Shown in pieces: positions 32,320 to 41,585 of a stretch of 56,996 nt of DNA. The translations under genes and the position numbers were made by a program. The stretch is from Chloroflexota bacterium. Lineage in GTDB: Bacteria > Chloroflexota > Anaerolineae > Anaerolineales > Villigracilaceae. The notes beneath the pieces are model-generated. The model saw only the letters and a list, made by a program, of their open reading frames with translations, did not search any database and was not told the origin of the DNA. Numbering within the stretch: the first letter of the stretch is position 1; each line of letters opens with the position of its first letter. Where the stretch lies: positions 1 to 56,996 of the forward strand of contig JAEWVF010000003.1 in assembly GCA_023459215.1 (NCBI GenBank), read 5' to 3'.

Positions 32320-33937
32320 TTTTCACTCGCGTCGCTCTATTGTTTACGGTCAGCGCGGGATGGTCGCCTCGTCCCAGCCGCTGGCAACGGCCGCCGGCCT
32401 GGAGATTTTACGCCGGGGCGGTAACGCCGCCGATGCAGCCGTTGCAGTAGCCGCGGCCCTGAACGTCACCGAACCGACCTCCACCGGCATCGGCGGGGAT
32501 ATGTTCGCCCTGTTCTACGATGCCCGAACAGCCCAGGTCAGCGCCCTGAACGGTTCCGGGCGTTCCCCGGCGGGATTGACGCGCGAGCGGCTCCAGGCGG
32601 ATGGTTTTTCTTCCGTGCTGCCGCCTTACCACCCGCATACGGTAACTGTGCCGGGAGCTTGCGCAGGCTGGTGCGACCTGCTCGAGCGGCATGGCACGCT
32701 TTCGTTGGATGTTATCCTGGCCCCGGCCATTTCCCTGGCTGAGGGCGGATTCCCGGTCGCGCCGCTGACGGCCCACTTTTGGCAGGCCGGAGCCAACCGT
32801 CAGTTGAAAACGGCGCCCAACGGTCACGAACTGACCATCGCGGGCCGCGGCCCCAATCCCGGTGAGATTTTCCGCAACCCGGGCCTGGCGCGCACGTTCC
32901 GCGCCGTGGCCGAGGGCGGCAAGGGGGCTTTTTACCAGGGGTCGATTGCCGAGGCCATTGTCAGCGTTCTGCGGCAGGCGGGCGGCGCAATGGCGGCTTC
33001 TGATTTGGCTGAACACATTTCCACCTGGGAACAACCGGCCAGTGTCTCTTTTGGCGATTATTACATCCATGAGTGTCCGCCAAATGGCCAGGGGATTACC
33101 GCCCTGCTGGCTTTTAACCTGCTGGAAGGATTCGACCTGGTGGGCATGGATCCGCTTTCTGCTGACCGTCTGCATCTGGAGATCGAGGCGCTGCGCCTGG
33201 CCTTTGCCGATGCGCGCTGGTATGTCAGCGATCCGGCTTTTAGCAACCTGCCTTTGCGGGAATTGTTGTCGAAGGAATATGCCGCCGAGCGCCGCAAATT
33301 GATTAATCCCAACCGCGCCAGCCTGGATCAGAAGCGTGGCACGCCGGTGCTGTCGAGCGGCACGGTTTATTTCTGCGTGGTCGATGGCGCGGGCAATGCC
33401 TGTTCTTTTATCAACAGCAACTACATGGGATTTGGAACCGGGATTGTGCCAAAAGGCTGGGGCTTTTCCCTGCAAAACCGCGGCCATAATTTTGTGTTTG
33501 ACCCTGATCATCCCAACCGCCTGGAGCCGAGAAAACGTCCCTATCACACCATTATTCCCGGCCTGATCACGCGCAAGGATGGCAGCTTGTTGGGGCCATT
33601 CGGGGTCATGGGCGGATTTATGCAGCCCCAGGGACATTTGCAGGTTGGGCTTGGGCTGTTGGTTGACGGGCTTGACCCGCAATCGGCGCTGGATTTGCCT
33701 CGCTTTTGCATCGATATCGATCAGGGCGAACAGGGCGGGGCAGTGTTGCTCGAGGAGGGTATCCCCTGGCGCACCGCGGCGGAACTATCCGCGATGGGAC
33801 ATCCTGTTCGTCCGGTCAGTGGCTGGGGGCGGGCGGTGTTTGGGCGTGGACAAATCATCTTGCGCGATAGCGCGAGCGGGGTGTTGGCGGGTGGCAGCGA
33901 TCCGCGCGCCGATGGGGTTGCAATGCCCCTGGTTTAA
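32300..33937 (+). CDS. Gamma-glutamyltransferase family protein
   Basis: The 545-residue protein matches the Ntn-hydrolase GGT family: ASSQPLATAAGLEILRRGGN and AADAAVAVAAALNVTEP in the large subunit, TGIGGDMFAL, and the small-subunit start. The nucleophile should be Thr355 in SSG-TVYFCVVDGAGN. The usual T-T-H-x-S-V form is here T-V-Y-F-C-V, so the His and second Thr are replaced. The downstream FGTGIVPKGWGF keeps the family core. GGT cleaves gamma-glutamyl bonds of glutathione; cephalosporin acylases share the fold, so the substrate is uncertain. No signal peptide is evident, unlike secreted GGT. Its start overlaps the CNNM gene by 20 nt. Confidence 0.82.
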   Translation: MSQNLLDFHSRRSIVYGQRGMVASSQPLATAAGLEILRRGGNAADAAVAVAAALNVTEPTSTGIGGDMFALFYDARTAQVSALNGSGRSPAGLTRERLQADGFSSVLPPYHPHTVTVPGACAGWCDLLERHGTLSLDVILAPAISLAEGGFPVAPLTAHFWQAGANRQLKTAPNGHELTIAGRGPNPGEIFRNPGLARTFRAVAEGGKGAFYQGSIAEAIVSVLRQAGGAMAASDLAEHISTWEQPASVSFGDYYIHECPPNGQGITALLAFNLLEGFDLVGMDPLSADRLHLEIEALRLAFADARWYVSDPAFSNLPLRELLSKEYAAERRKLINPNRASLDQKRGTPVLSSGTVYFCVVDGAGNACSFINSNYMGFGTGIVPKGWGFSLQNRGHNFVFDPDHPNRLEPRKRPYHTIIPGLITRKDGSLLGPFGVMGGFMQPQGHLQVGLGLLVDGLDPQSALDLPRFCIDIDQGEQGGAVLLEEGIPWRTAAELSAMGHPVRPVSGWGRAVFGRGQIILRDSASGVLAGGSDPRADGVAMPLV

Positions 33938-34042
33938 TGGCAGAATTCTGAGTAGTCTTTCTACTTTCTTTTAACGGGGGCGCGATTCTTTCCTCGTTGA
34001 AAAAATCTTTATCGGTTCTTCTTTGCCAAAGGGAGTCGTAGC

Positions 34043-36808
34043 GTGAAACCATTATCGTCCTCGGTTGCTTTGCGCTTAACGATCTGGTTTTTGCTCCTAT
34101 CCATCCTGCCGATGGTGGTAGTGGCTGTTTTTGTACGCCGAAACGTGTTTGCAGCGCTCGAGCAGGTCGCGATTGTCTCCCAGCGCAACCAGGCTGCGAT
34201 GAATGCCGGGCATATTGCCGCCCTGGGGTATGATGAATCTTACCTGCGGGACCATATCTTGCACAGCCAACCTGTCGATGGGGAGCATTTCCTGGCTGAT
34301 GAGAAAGGACGGATATTATTCCATGCCAACCCGGCCAGGGTTGGCATTTTGCTCGATGAAGTTTATTCCCCCGAATCAGTACAGCTTATTTTGTCGGACG
34401 AGAGCGGTGGATTTGTCGATGAAAAATCGGCCCAAGTCGTCGGTTTTAGCCGCATTCCGGGCAGCAGTTGGGTGGATATTATCGCGGTTGAATCGGGTGT
34501 TTTGGCGAGTGAGATTGGCTACCTGACCCGGGTTTCATCGTTGCAATTGGCGCTGAGCCTGATTATTGTGGCGCTTGCCGGCGGGCTGGTCATCTGGTTC
34601 CTGGTTGGGTATCCTTTGCGGCAGTTAACCTGGGCGGCTGAAGCGTTGGGACGGGGAAATCTTGACGCCGAATTGGATGCTGCGCCGATGGAAGATGAGC
34701 TTGGCATCCTGGCGGGCGCTTTCAACGAGTCCCGGCTTAAGATTCGCGCCCTGGTCAACGGGCTGGAACGGCAGTTGAAGGAACTCGAAGCGACATCGGC
34801 CTCTTTGCGTGACAGCGAGGCGCGCTTTCGCACGATTTTCGATTCGATCAATGACTCCATCCTGGTAAAGGATTTTTCGTCCGATTCGATTCTGGATGCA
34901 AATAGCAAGTTTTGCGAGATGTTTGGTTATGAGCTTGGCGATATCCCGAGTTTATCTGTCAAGGCCCTGCTCGGCAGTGATGGCGATTACGATTATAAGA
35001 ACATGCGTCGCATGATTCGGCATGTGAAGCGCCTGGGGCCTCAGGTGTTTGAATGGCGCGCCCGGCGCAGAGATGGTACGTTTTTCTGGGTCGAGCTTAG
35101 TATGCATGTGGCCAGTTTGAGCGAAGGCGTTCAGCATCTGATTGTGGTTGCCAGGGATATAGACCAGCGCAAGCATGGCCAGCAGGCTCAGGTGGCGGTT
35201 TATCGGGTGGCGCAGGTGGCCCAGGCGAAGCCGACCCTGTACGAGTTTTTCTCCAGCATCCACCAGATTTTGCAAACGTTGATTCCCGCCCCGAACTTTC
35301 TGGTGGCGCTTTATCGCGGGGAGGATGATGAGATTTACTATCCCTACCACCTCGATGAACGCGAGATCTGGCCTTCGGCCCAGCAGAATGTCGACCGTCT
35401 GCTCCTGCGAAAAATGCGCGAAGTGTCAGGCGTTTTGTGGATCAATGCCGACAACTCTCATGAATATCTGGGCAAGGACATGCTCGGGGCGGAAGTGGAT
35501 GCGCCTTTTGAGCAATGGCTGGGCGTACCTTTGCAGACTGCGCATGGCGTACAGGGTGCGCTGGTCATGAAATATTACAATTCTTCTGCTCATCCATCTG
35601 AGATCGATGTCGAAACGCTTTCCTTGTTTTCGGTGCAGGTGGCGGCGGCCCTCGAGCGCAGGCGGGCCGAGGATGCGCTGCGCGAATCTGAAGCGCGCTG
35701 GCGAACGCTGATGCAGTCTTCGCCGCAACTGATTGTTACGGTTAATCGCGGCGGGCAGATTATTTTTGTCAACAGACCGCTCGCGGAATCGCTCCCTGGC
35801 GCTGAAACACAACTGGATTTCTTCCAACTTATTCCAGGGGAGACTTTGCAGGACAAAAAGGAGCTTCTCGAACAGGTTTTTAGCCGGCGGAAACCGGTGG
35901 CCTTCGAGTTTCGGCTCCCTGGCGCAGACCAGGCGGAAACCTGGTTTTCGGCGAATCTGGCCCCGGTGGTGGATCGCGGCCATGTTGAAATGGCAATCTT
36001 GAACGCGATGGACATCACCCAGCGCAAGGCCGCCGAGGATGAGGTCTGGCGGTTGAACGAAAAGCTGGAGCGGCGGGTCAAGGAGCGCACCTCCATGCTG
36101 GAAGCCGCCAACATGGAATTGGAATCTTTCTCTTATTCCATCTCGCACGATTTGCGCGCGCCGCTGCGCGCCATCAACGGTTTTTCGCGGATTTTGGAAG
36201 ATGAGATTGAGAATGGCGAGCCTGAAAATCGTCAGCGTTACCTGGCTCTCATTCGTGAAAATGCCCAACAGATGGGGGTTTTGATCGACGACCTTTTATC
36301 CTTCTCTCGTCTGGGACGGCAGGCCATTAAGCTGGCGGCAGTTTCCACCCGCGAACTGGTTTCCCAGGTGCTCTATACGCTTGACCCAGAGCTTCAGGGC
36401 CGGAACGTGGTCTTGTCGATTGCCGATTTGCCCGATTGCGTTTGCGATGCAGCGCTGGTAAAGCAAGTCTGGATGAATTTACTCTCCAACGCGGTCAAAT
36501 TCACCCGTCAGCGGGAAGAGGCTCGCATTGAGATTGACTTCGAACTGCGCGAGGGCGAGCTGGTTTACATCGTGCGCGACAACGGAACCGGCTTCGATAT
36601 GAAGTACGCCGACAAACTTTTCGGTGTATTTCAGCGCCTGCACCGCGCGGAAGAGTTCGAAGGCACCGGCGTCGGCCTGGCCATTGTCCATCGGATTGTC
36701 ACCCGCCACGGGGGCCGCGTTTGGGCCGAATCTGTGCCCGGCGAAGGCTCCACTTTTTACTTTTCATTGCCTTTGCAAAATGGAAATCCTGTGAAAAAAC
36801 AGGACTGA
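34043..36808 (+). CDS. Sensor histidine kinase with HAMP, two PAS and GAF domains
   Basis: The 921-residue protein starts at GTG (GGGAG site upstream). It has two membrane helices (about 12-30 and 168-190) around an extracytoplasmic sensing domain, a HAMP segment (about 190-245), PAS (about 265-385), GAF (about 400-530) and PAS (about 545-660). Then HisKA with phosphorylated His702 in SYSISHDLRAPLRAI, and the ATPase domain with LLSNAVKFT, DNGTGFDM and GTGVGLAIVHRIV. The kinase core is phytochrome-type, fitting the Rcp1-like regulator next door. It opens a cluster of signalling genes. Confidence 0.92.
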   Translation: MKPLSSSVALRLTIWFLLLSILPMVVVAVFVRRNVFAALEQVAIVSQRNQAAMNAGHIAALGYDESYLRDHILHSQPVDGEHFLADEKGRILFHANPARVGILLDEVYSPESVQLILSDESGGFVDEKSAQVVGFSRIPGSSWVDIIAVESGVLASEIGYLTRVSSLQLALSLIIVALAGGLVIWFLVGYPLRQLTWAAEALGRGNLDAELDAAPMEDELGILAGAFNESRLKIRALVNGLERQLKELEATSASLRDSEARFRTIFDSINDSILVKDFSSDSILDANSKFCEMFGYELGDIPSLSVKALLGSDGDYDYKNMRRMIRHVKRLGPQVFEWRARRRDGTFFWVELSMHVASLSEGVQHLIVVARDIDQRKHGQQAQVAVYRVAQVAQAKPTLYEFFSSIHQILQTLIPAPNFLVALYRGEDDEIYYPYHLDEREIWPSAQQNVDRLLLRKMREVSGVLWINADNSHEYLGKDMLGAEVDAPFEQWLGVPLQTAHGVQGALVMKYYNSSAHPSEIDVETLSLFSVQVAAALERRRAEDALRESEARWRTLMQSSPQLIVTVNRGGQIIFVNRPLAESLPGAETQLDFFQLIPGETLQDKKELLEQVFSRRKPVAFEFRLPGADQAETWFSANLAPVVDRGHVEMAILNAMDITQRKAAEDEVWRLNEKLERRVKERTSMLEAANMELESFSYSISHDLRAPLRAINGFSRILEDEIENGEPENRQRYLALIRENAQQMGVLIDDLLSFSRLGRQAIKLAAVSTRELVSQVLYTLDPELQGRNVVLSIADLPDCVCDAALVKQVWMNLLSNAVKFTRQREEARIEIDFELREGELVYIVRDNGTGFDMKYADKLFGVFQRLHRAEEFEGTGVGLAIVHRIVTRHGGRVWAESVPGEGSTFYFSLPLQNGNPVKKQD

Positions 36809-36849
36809 TTTTGGTATACTATTTTATATAGTCACAGGTAGGAGAATTT

Positions 36850-37284
36850 ATGGCGGAAAATCCACTTGAAATATTGCTGGTTGAAGATAATCTGAACGAT
36901 GCGGAATTGTCTCTCTATGCGCTAAAAAAGTTCAAAATCGCCAACTCCATCTATCATGCCCGCGATGGCGAAGAAGCGTTATCCTACCTGTTCGATATTT
37001 CCGAAAACGAAAGCCGGCGTCAGATTCCGCGCCTGATTCTGCTTGACCTGAAACTTCCCAAAGTGGATGGTCTGGAGGTTTTGCGTAAGCTGAAATCGGA
37101 CCCGCGCACCCATTCTGTTCCGGTTGTTGTGCTGACCTCCTCCCGCGAAGAACGGGACATTATCGAAAGCTATCACCTGGGGGTAAATAGTTATATTGTC
37201 AAACCTATCGATTTTGAACAATTTACCGAAGCTGTCAGGAACGTTGGCCTTTATTGGTTGCTTTTGAACCAAAGCCCTGCTTGA
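36850..37284 (+). CDS. Rcp1-like single-domain response regulator
   Basis: The 144-residue protein is a lone receiver domain: acidic pair EDN near residue 12-14, phospho-acceptor Asp66 in ILLDLKLPKVDG, Thr/Ser in VLTSSREERD and Lys in NSYIVKPIDFEQF. The extended loop after strand 5 is typical of Rcp1-type partners of phytochrome-like kinases, so the kinase at 34043 is its likely donor. It has no output domain, so it should act by protein binding or phosphotransfer. It has a good AGGAG site. Confidence 0.9.
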   Translation: MAENPLEILLVEDNLNDAELSLYALKKFKIANSIYHARDGEEALSYLFDISENESRRQIPRLILLDLKLPKVDGLEVLRKLKSDPRTHSVPVVVLTSSREERDIIESYHLGVNSYIVKPIDFEQFTEAVRNVGLYWLLLNQSPA

Positions 37285-37299
37285 TGAGATGATCATGGT

Positions 37300-38730
37300 A
37301 TGGATGCGCCGTTAAGAGTTTTGGTGCTTGAAGATCGTCCTGCTGATGCCGAACTAGTTTTGTATGAGTTGAAACGCTCCGGGTATCAATTTACCCACCA
37401 GCGCGTTGACACCCAGCAAGCCTATCGGGATGCGATTCGGGAGCCATTGGATATTATCCTGGCTGATTTTAGCCTGCCGCAGTTTAATGCGATGCAGGCT
37501 TTGCACATTTTACAGGAAGAAGGCCTGGATATTCCCTTTATCGTCGTAACCGGCACGATCAGCGAAGAGGCCGCCGTCGAGACGATGAAACAAGGCGCGG
37601 CGGACTATTTGCTCAAAGACCGCTTGAGCCGCCTGGGACAGGCCATCCAGCGCGCCTTGCACGAGAAGCAACTGCGCGACGAAAAGCGCGCCTCCGAATC
37701 TGCTTTGCGCCTTTCTGAAGAGAAATTCTCGAAAGCCTTCCGCATTTCTCCAGACGCAATTGCCATCATTCGCCTGTCAGATGGGGAATACATTGAAATC
37801 AACGATGGCTTCACCCAGCTGACCGGATACCAATCCGAGGATGTGATTGGGAAAAATAGCCTTAGCCTCAATCTTTGGGCCAATCTTGATGAAAATACCC
37901 GCTATTTCCAGCAGATGCGCGAAGTGGGTGAAATCAGCAACATGGAAAGCGTTTTCAAGCGCCAGGATGGCTCGCTTTGGATCGGATTGATTTCGGCCCG
38001 CACGATTGAAGTCAAGAATGAACTGTTCATCCTTTCCATGATCCGCGATATTACCGAGCGCAAACGCGCCGAGCTTGAATTGCAGCGCGCCCACCACGAT
38101 CTGGCCGAAGCCTACGAGGCGACCATCGAAGGTTGGTCGCGGGTGCTTGATTTGCGTGACAAGGAAACCGAAGGCCATACCCAGCGCGTAACCGAGATGA
38201 CCATCCGCTTGGCGCGGGCTTTGAACGTTTCGGAAGATGAAATTGTTCACATCCGCCGCGGCGCGTTACTCCATGACATCGGCAAGATGGCCATTCCAGA
38301 TGGAATCCTGCAAAAACCCGGTCCGCTCAGCCAGGAAGAATGGCGTGAAATGCGCCTGCACCCTGAATACGCCTACCAGATGCTCCATCCGGTGGTTTAT
38401 TTGCGCCCGGCGCTCGATATTCCTTACTGCCACCATGAGCACTGGGATGGGTCGGGCTATCCGCGCGGGCTGCGAGGCGAAGATATTCCCCTGGCGGCGC
38501 GCATATTTGCGATTGTGGATGTTTGGGACGCCTTGCTTTCAAACCGCCCCTATCGCAAAGGCTCAACCGAGGAAGCGGTTTTGGCCTACATCCAAAAACA
38601 TGCCGGAACCTATTTTGACCCCAGATTGGTCGAATCTTTTGTAGCGCTTTATCACAGCGGTGTTTTTACTGATACCCAAACTTCGCGGATGACACGCTCG
38701 GCTGGACGCACGAACGATATAATTGAATGA
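37300..38730 (+). CDS. Response regulator REC-PAS-HD-GYP
   Basis: The 476-residue protein has a receiver domain (about 5-120, Asp56 in ILADFSLPQFNA), a PAS domain (about 140-255) and an HD-GYP domain (about 275-460). The HD-GYP domain shows LLHDIGKMAIPDGIL and HHEHWDGSGYPRGLRGEDIP, all expected metal and GYP residues. Intact HD-GYP domains hydrolyse cyclic di-GMP (or cGAMP) to GMP. It starts 15 nt after the Rcp1-like gene and shares its last 4 nt with the TolB-like gene. The kinase at 34043 is the likely partner. Confidence 0.9.
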   Translation: MDAPLRVLVLEDRPADAELVLYELKRSGYQFTHQRVDTQQAYRDAIREPLDIILADFSLPQFNAMQALHILQEEGLDIPFIVVTGTISEEAAVETMKQGAADYLLKDRLSRLGQAIQRALHEKQLRDEKRASESALRLSEEKFSKAFRISPDAIAIIRLSDGEYIEINDGFTQLTGYQSEDVIGKNSLSLNLWANLDENTRYFQQMREVGEISNMESVFKRQDGSLWIGLISARTIEVKNELFILSMIRDITERKRAELELQRAHHDLAEAYEATIEGWSRVLDLRDKETEGHTQRVTEMTIRLARALNVSEDEIVHIRRGALLHDIGKMAIPDGILQKPGPLSQEEWREMRLHPEYAYQMLHPVVYLRPALDIPYCHHEHWDGSGYPRGLRGEDIPLAARIFAIVDVWDALLSNRPYRKGSTEEAVLAYIQKHAGTYFDPRLVESFVALYHSGVFTDTQTSRMTRSAGRTNDIIE

Positions 38731-39770
38731 ACTCGAATCGAATCTATGCATTATTAGCCATGCTGGGGGTTGTTGTTATTCTTGGGTTGTTATGCCTGGG
38801 ATTATTGGCGGGTGGATGGTGGTTGTCTCGCCCGCCGCAGGTGCCAACCGTTGTTTTTGCAACTCGCCCCCCGCAGGCGCTGAACCTGCCCACCCTCGAG
38901 TCGGCTCCCGTTGTTTTTGCATCCCCTACACCTCGGGCTGGCCCCGGCCCCAACGGCAAGATCGTGTATGTTTGCCAGATATTCAAAACCAGCGCGACCG
39001 ACCAGATTTGCATTATGGATGCGGACGGCGGCAACCAGCGCCGCTTGACCACCCTGGACGGCGTCAAGCATTACTACCCATCCCTTTCTCCTGACGGGTT
39101 GAGGGTGATTTTCTCTTCGAATTTGTCCGGGCCGGGCCAGTATGAACTGTATGAAATGGATTTGGCCGGGAATATAAACCGCTTAACCGAGAACTTGGGA
39201 ATCCTGACTTCGCCTGAGATTTCACCTGACGGACGCCAGGTTGCCTTTACCCGCGGCGATGGCGTGGATACGACCTCGATCTGGCTGATGAACCGCGATG
39301 GCTCCAATCCGCGCGAGATTTACCCGCTGGGCTGGGACCCAACCTGGTCGCCGGATGGCAGCCAGATTCTTTTTGCAACCAGCGTCAGCGGTTATGGCAT
39401 TCAACTTGCCGCCGTCAATCTGGACGGTTCCGGTTTTCAGCGCATCAGCGATTTGCCCGACTTGCGCGGGCGTAACGACTGGTCGAACGATGGGCGTTGG
39501 CTGGTGACCTATTCAGGAAAGCCCTGGAAGCGCGAACTGTTCATGCTGAACCCGGACGGTTCGGATCCGTTCCAGGTTTCGCCGGCGGGCGGCAACAGCC
39601 AGGGCCCCAGCTTTTCACCCGACGGCGCCTGGATTGCGTTTACCGCCTATTTTGATCGTTATAACGATGAGCATGGCTGCGAGATTTACATCATTAAAAT
39701 CGATGGCAGCGGTTTGCAGCGGTTAACCAACAATGAGTATTGTGATTGGCAGCCACGCTGGGGGCCTTGA
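38727..39770 (+). CDS. Membrane-anchored TolB-like beta-propeller protein
   Basis: The 347-residue protein has an N-terminal membrane anchor (about 7-31), a Pro-rich linker and a beta-propeller of PD40-type repeats. Typical pieces are SPDGLRVIFSSN, SPDGRQVAFTRGDG, SPDGSQILFATS and SPDGAWIAFTAYF. Such TolB-like proteins bind partners at the cell surface. It lies between two HD-GYP regulators and overlaps the first by 4 nt, so it is likely translated with them. Its role in the signalling cluster is unknown. Confidence 0.85.
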   Translation: MNSNRIYALLAMLGVVVILGLLCLGLLAGGWWLSRPPQVPTVVFATRPPQALNLPTLESAPVVFASPTPRAGPGPNGKIVYVCQIFKTSATDQICIMDADGGNQRRLTTLDGVKHYYPSLSPDGLRVIFSSNLSGPGQYELYEMDLAGNINRLTENLGILTSPEISPDGRQVAFTRGDGVDTTSIWLMNRDGSNPREIYPLGWDPTWSPDGSQILFATSVSGYGIQLAAVNLDGSGFQRISDLPDLRGRNDWSNDGRWLVTYSGKPWKRELFMLNPDGSDPFQVSPAGGNSQGPSFSPDGAWIAFTAYFDRYNDEHGCEIYIIKIDGSGLQRLTNNEYCDWQPRWGP

Positions 39771-39788
39771 GAAGAAAGGTTGGAGCGT

Positions 39789-40751
39789 ATGGCAAAAATA
39801 TTGCTTACTGAGGATGAAGATTCCCTGAGATTGATGACCCGCACCGTGCTTGAATTGGGCGGCCATCAAGTTTTTGCCTTTCCAAACGGCCAATTTGCCC
39901 TGGATGCTTTTGAAGAAGTCGCCCCGGACATTGTCGTTTCCGATATTTCCATGCCTATTTTGGATGGGTTTGGCCTGTTGGACGCCGTCCGGCGGCTGCA
40001 TACCGGTTCTGTTGTCCCCTTCCTTTTCCTGACGGCGCGCTCGGAACACGAAGATGTGCGTTTTGCCCGCTCGCTCGGTGTGGATGATTATCTTTTTAAG
40101 CCGTATGATGCCGAAGAACTGCTCGAAGCGGTGCGGGTTCGCCTTGAGCGCCGCCGGGCGATTGAGATGTTTGACTCGCGCCAAGCCCACCTCCAAACGA
40201 TTATCATGCTGGCTAATATTATCGAAGCCAGGGATTCTTATACCCGCGACCATGTCCAGCGTGTGCAAGCGCTGGCGATTGAATTGGGAAATGCGCTCGG
40301 CTGGACTCCGGAAGCGATGGTTGTTTTGGAATATGGTTCACTCCTGCACGATATTGGCAAAATAACCGTGCCGGAAGCGATTTTGAACAAACCCGACAAG
40401 CTTACCCAGCAGGAATTTGAGACGATCCAATCGCACACCAGGGTTGGAGCCAAAATCATTGAGAATATCCCCCATTTGCGCAGCGCCGTTCCCTACGTCC
40501 GCTATCATCATGAGCGTTGGGATGGGACTGGCTACCCGGACGGGTTGGCTGGCGAGGATATTCCCCTTGAGGGGCGTTTGATGGCCATCGTTGACTTTTT
40601 CGACGCCCTGACCTCGGAGCGTTCCTATCACAAAAACCTGCCCATCGAGCAAGTACTGGGAATGATTCGCGACAATGCCGGCAAACACTTTGATCCGGTC
40701 ATGGCGGATGTTTTTATCTCTCTTCAGGAAGCAAAAATAAAAAATGCCTGA
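39789..40751 (+). CDS. Response regulator REC-HD-GYP
   Basis: The 320-residue protein has a receiver domain (acidic pair TEDED, Asp52 in VVSDISMPILDG, Lys in DDYLFKPYDAEEL) and an HD-GYP domain with SLLHDIGKITVPEAIL and RYHHERWDGTGYPDGLAGEDIP. It should be an active cyclic-di-GMP phosphodiesterase. I use the ATG at 39789 (MAKILLTEDE), with AAAGGTTGGAG just upstream. It is the second HD-GYP regulator within 4 kb. Its last codons overlap a terminator for the convergent gene. Confidence 0.9.
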   Translation: MAKILLTEDEDSLRLMTRTVLELGGHQVFAFPNGQFALDAFEEVAPDIVVSDISMPILDGFGLLDAVRRLHTGSVVPFLFLTARSEHEDVRFARSLGVDDYLFKPYDAEELLEAVRVRLERRRAIEMFDSRQAHLQTIIMLANIIEARDSYTRDHVQRVQALAIELGNALGWTPEAMVVLEYGSLLHDIGKITVPEAILNKPDKLTQQEFETIQSHTRVGAKIIENIPHLRSAVPYVRYHHERWDGTGYPDGLAGEDIPLEGRLMAIVDFFDALTSERSYHKNLPIEQVLGMIRDNAGKHFDPVMADVFISLQEAKIKNA

Positions 40752-40770
40752 TGGCGTTTGCTCATCAGGC
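40746..40770 (-). terminator. Terminator after the 40790..41569 gene
   Basis: GCCTGATG (40746-40753) pairs with CATCAGGC (40763-40770). On the minus strand it leads into a T-rich tract (down to about 40736). The stem overlaps the stop codon of the convergent REC-HD-GYP gene. Confidence 0.8.
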
Positions 40771-40789
40771 GAGACTCTCATGGGGTGTT

Positions 40790-41569
40790 TTACCAGATAC
40801 ATTGCGGGCAGGAGTTAATTCCCGCATCTTTGCCAATTTTTTTGTACATGGTTACATTGGTAAATGGTTCTCTCAGGATACCATCGTGGATGGCCCAGGA
40901 GCGCAGACGGATGCTGGCGCTGGCTTGCGGCTGGCGAAAAGTGGAGCCATCCAGCAGTTTACTGAATTCGCCCGCTTCTGCGAAGCCGGTCTCGATGCGA
41001 TCCATTAATCGCCGCCCGACCTGGTAGGTGAACCCGTAACGTTCAAAAATAACCGCGTTGTGATAGTAAAGCGGCTCGACAAAATACATGTCGTGCCCCA
41101 GGCTCATCACAAATTTCTCGAAGGTTTCGATGGCTGGCGAGAGTAAACGCAATCCGCGCCGGACTTGTCCGGGGGCAAGCCCGTGGTTCATGGCCTCCTG
41201 CTCGGCCTCCAGGTTGCGTTTCAGGGTCCCGAAGCGCGTTGGGCTGCCATCGGGCAGCCGGTCGACGTTGAAGCGCGGCGAATCGGGGTCGTTCAGCACA
41301 TACAGCAGTACATGGATTTGCCCATTGACGGTATCGGTCAGGTGTCCGTACAGCACCGGGTCGGGGAAATGCTGCTCGTGATAGAGAGAAAGTTCTACAT
41401 CGCTGGCCCCCGCCCGGAATTTGAAATCGAACAGGGCTTTGAAGCGCATTGTTTCCGGCCCGGGCAGGTTGAACCGTTCCAGTAGTTCACGTGGAATAAC
41501 CTGACTGTAGATGGCCCGTTTTTGCTCCTCTGGGAGCAGGTTAATTCCGCCGATGGTCGATGGGTGCAT
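40790..41569 (-). CDS. Conserved hypothetical protein
   Basis: I do not recognise a named family in this 259-residue soluble protein. It has no signal peptide or membrane helix, is rich in Phe, Leu, Arg and His, and ends with a C-x2-C (NSCPQCIW), which could bind metal or form a disulfide. The sequence looks like a well-packed enzyme or binding domain rather than low complexity. The start is placed at the ATG at 41569. It lies 16 nt after the smpB stop and ends with its own terminator. Confidence 0.65.
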   Translation of the reverse strand: MHPSTIGGINLLPEEQKRAIYSQVIPRELLERFNLPGPETMRFKALFDFKFRAGASDVELSLYHEQHFPDPVLYGHLTDTVNGQIHVLLYVLNDPDSPRFNVDRLPDGSPTRFGTLKRNLEAEQEAMNHGLAPGQVRRGLRLLSPAIETFEKFVMSLGHDMYFVEPLYYHNAVIFERYGFTYQVGRRLMDRIETGFAEAGEFSKLLDGSTFRQPQASASIRLRSWAIHDGILREPFTNVTMYKKIGKDAGINSCPQCIW

Positions 41570-41585
41570 GACAGCCAACTTTCTC

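Noticed and set aside
32408..33682. Minus-strand frame of 424 codons
   Set aside because: Antisense to the gamma-glutamyltransferase gene; no motifs.
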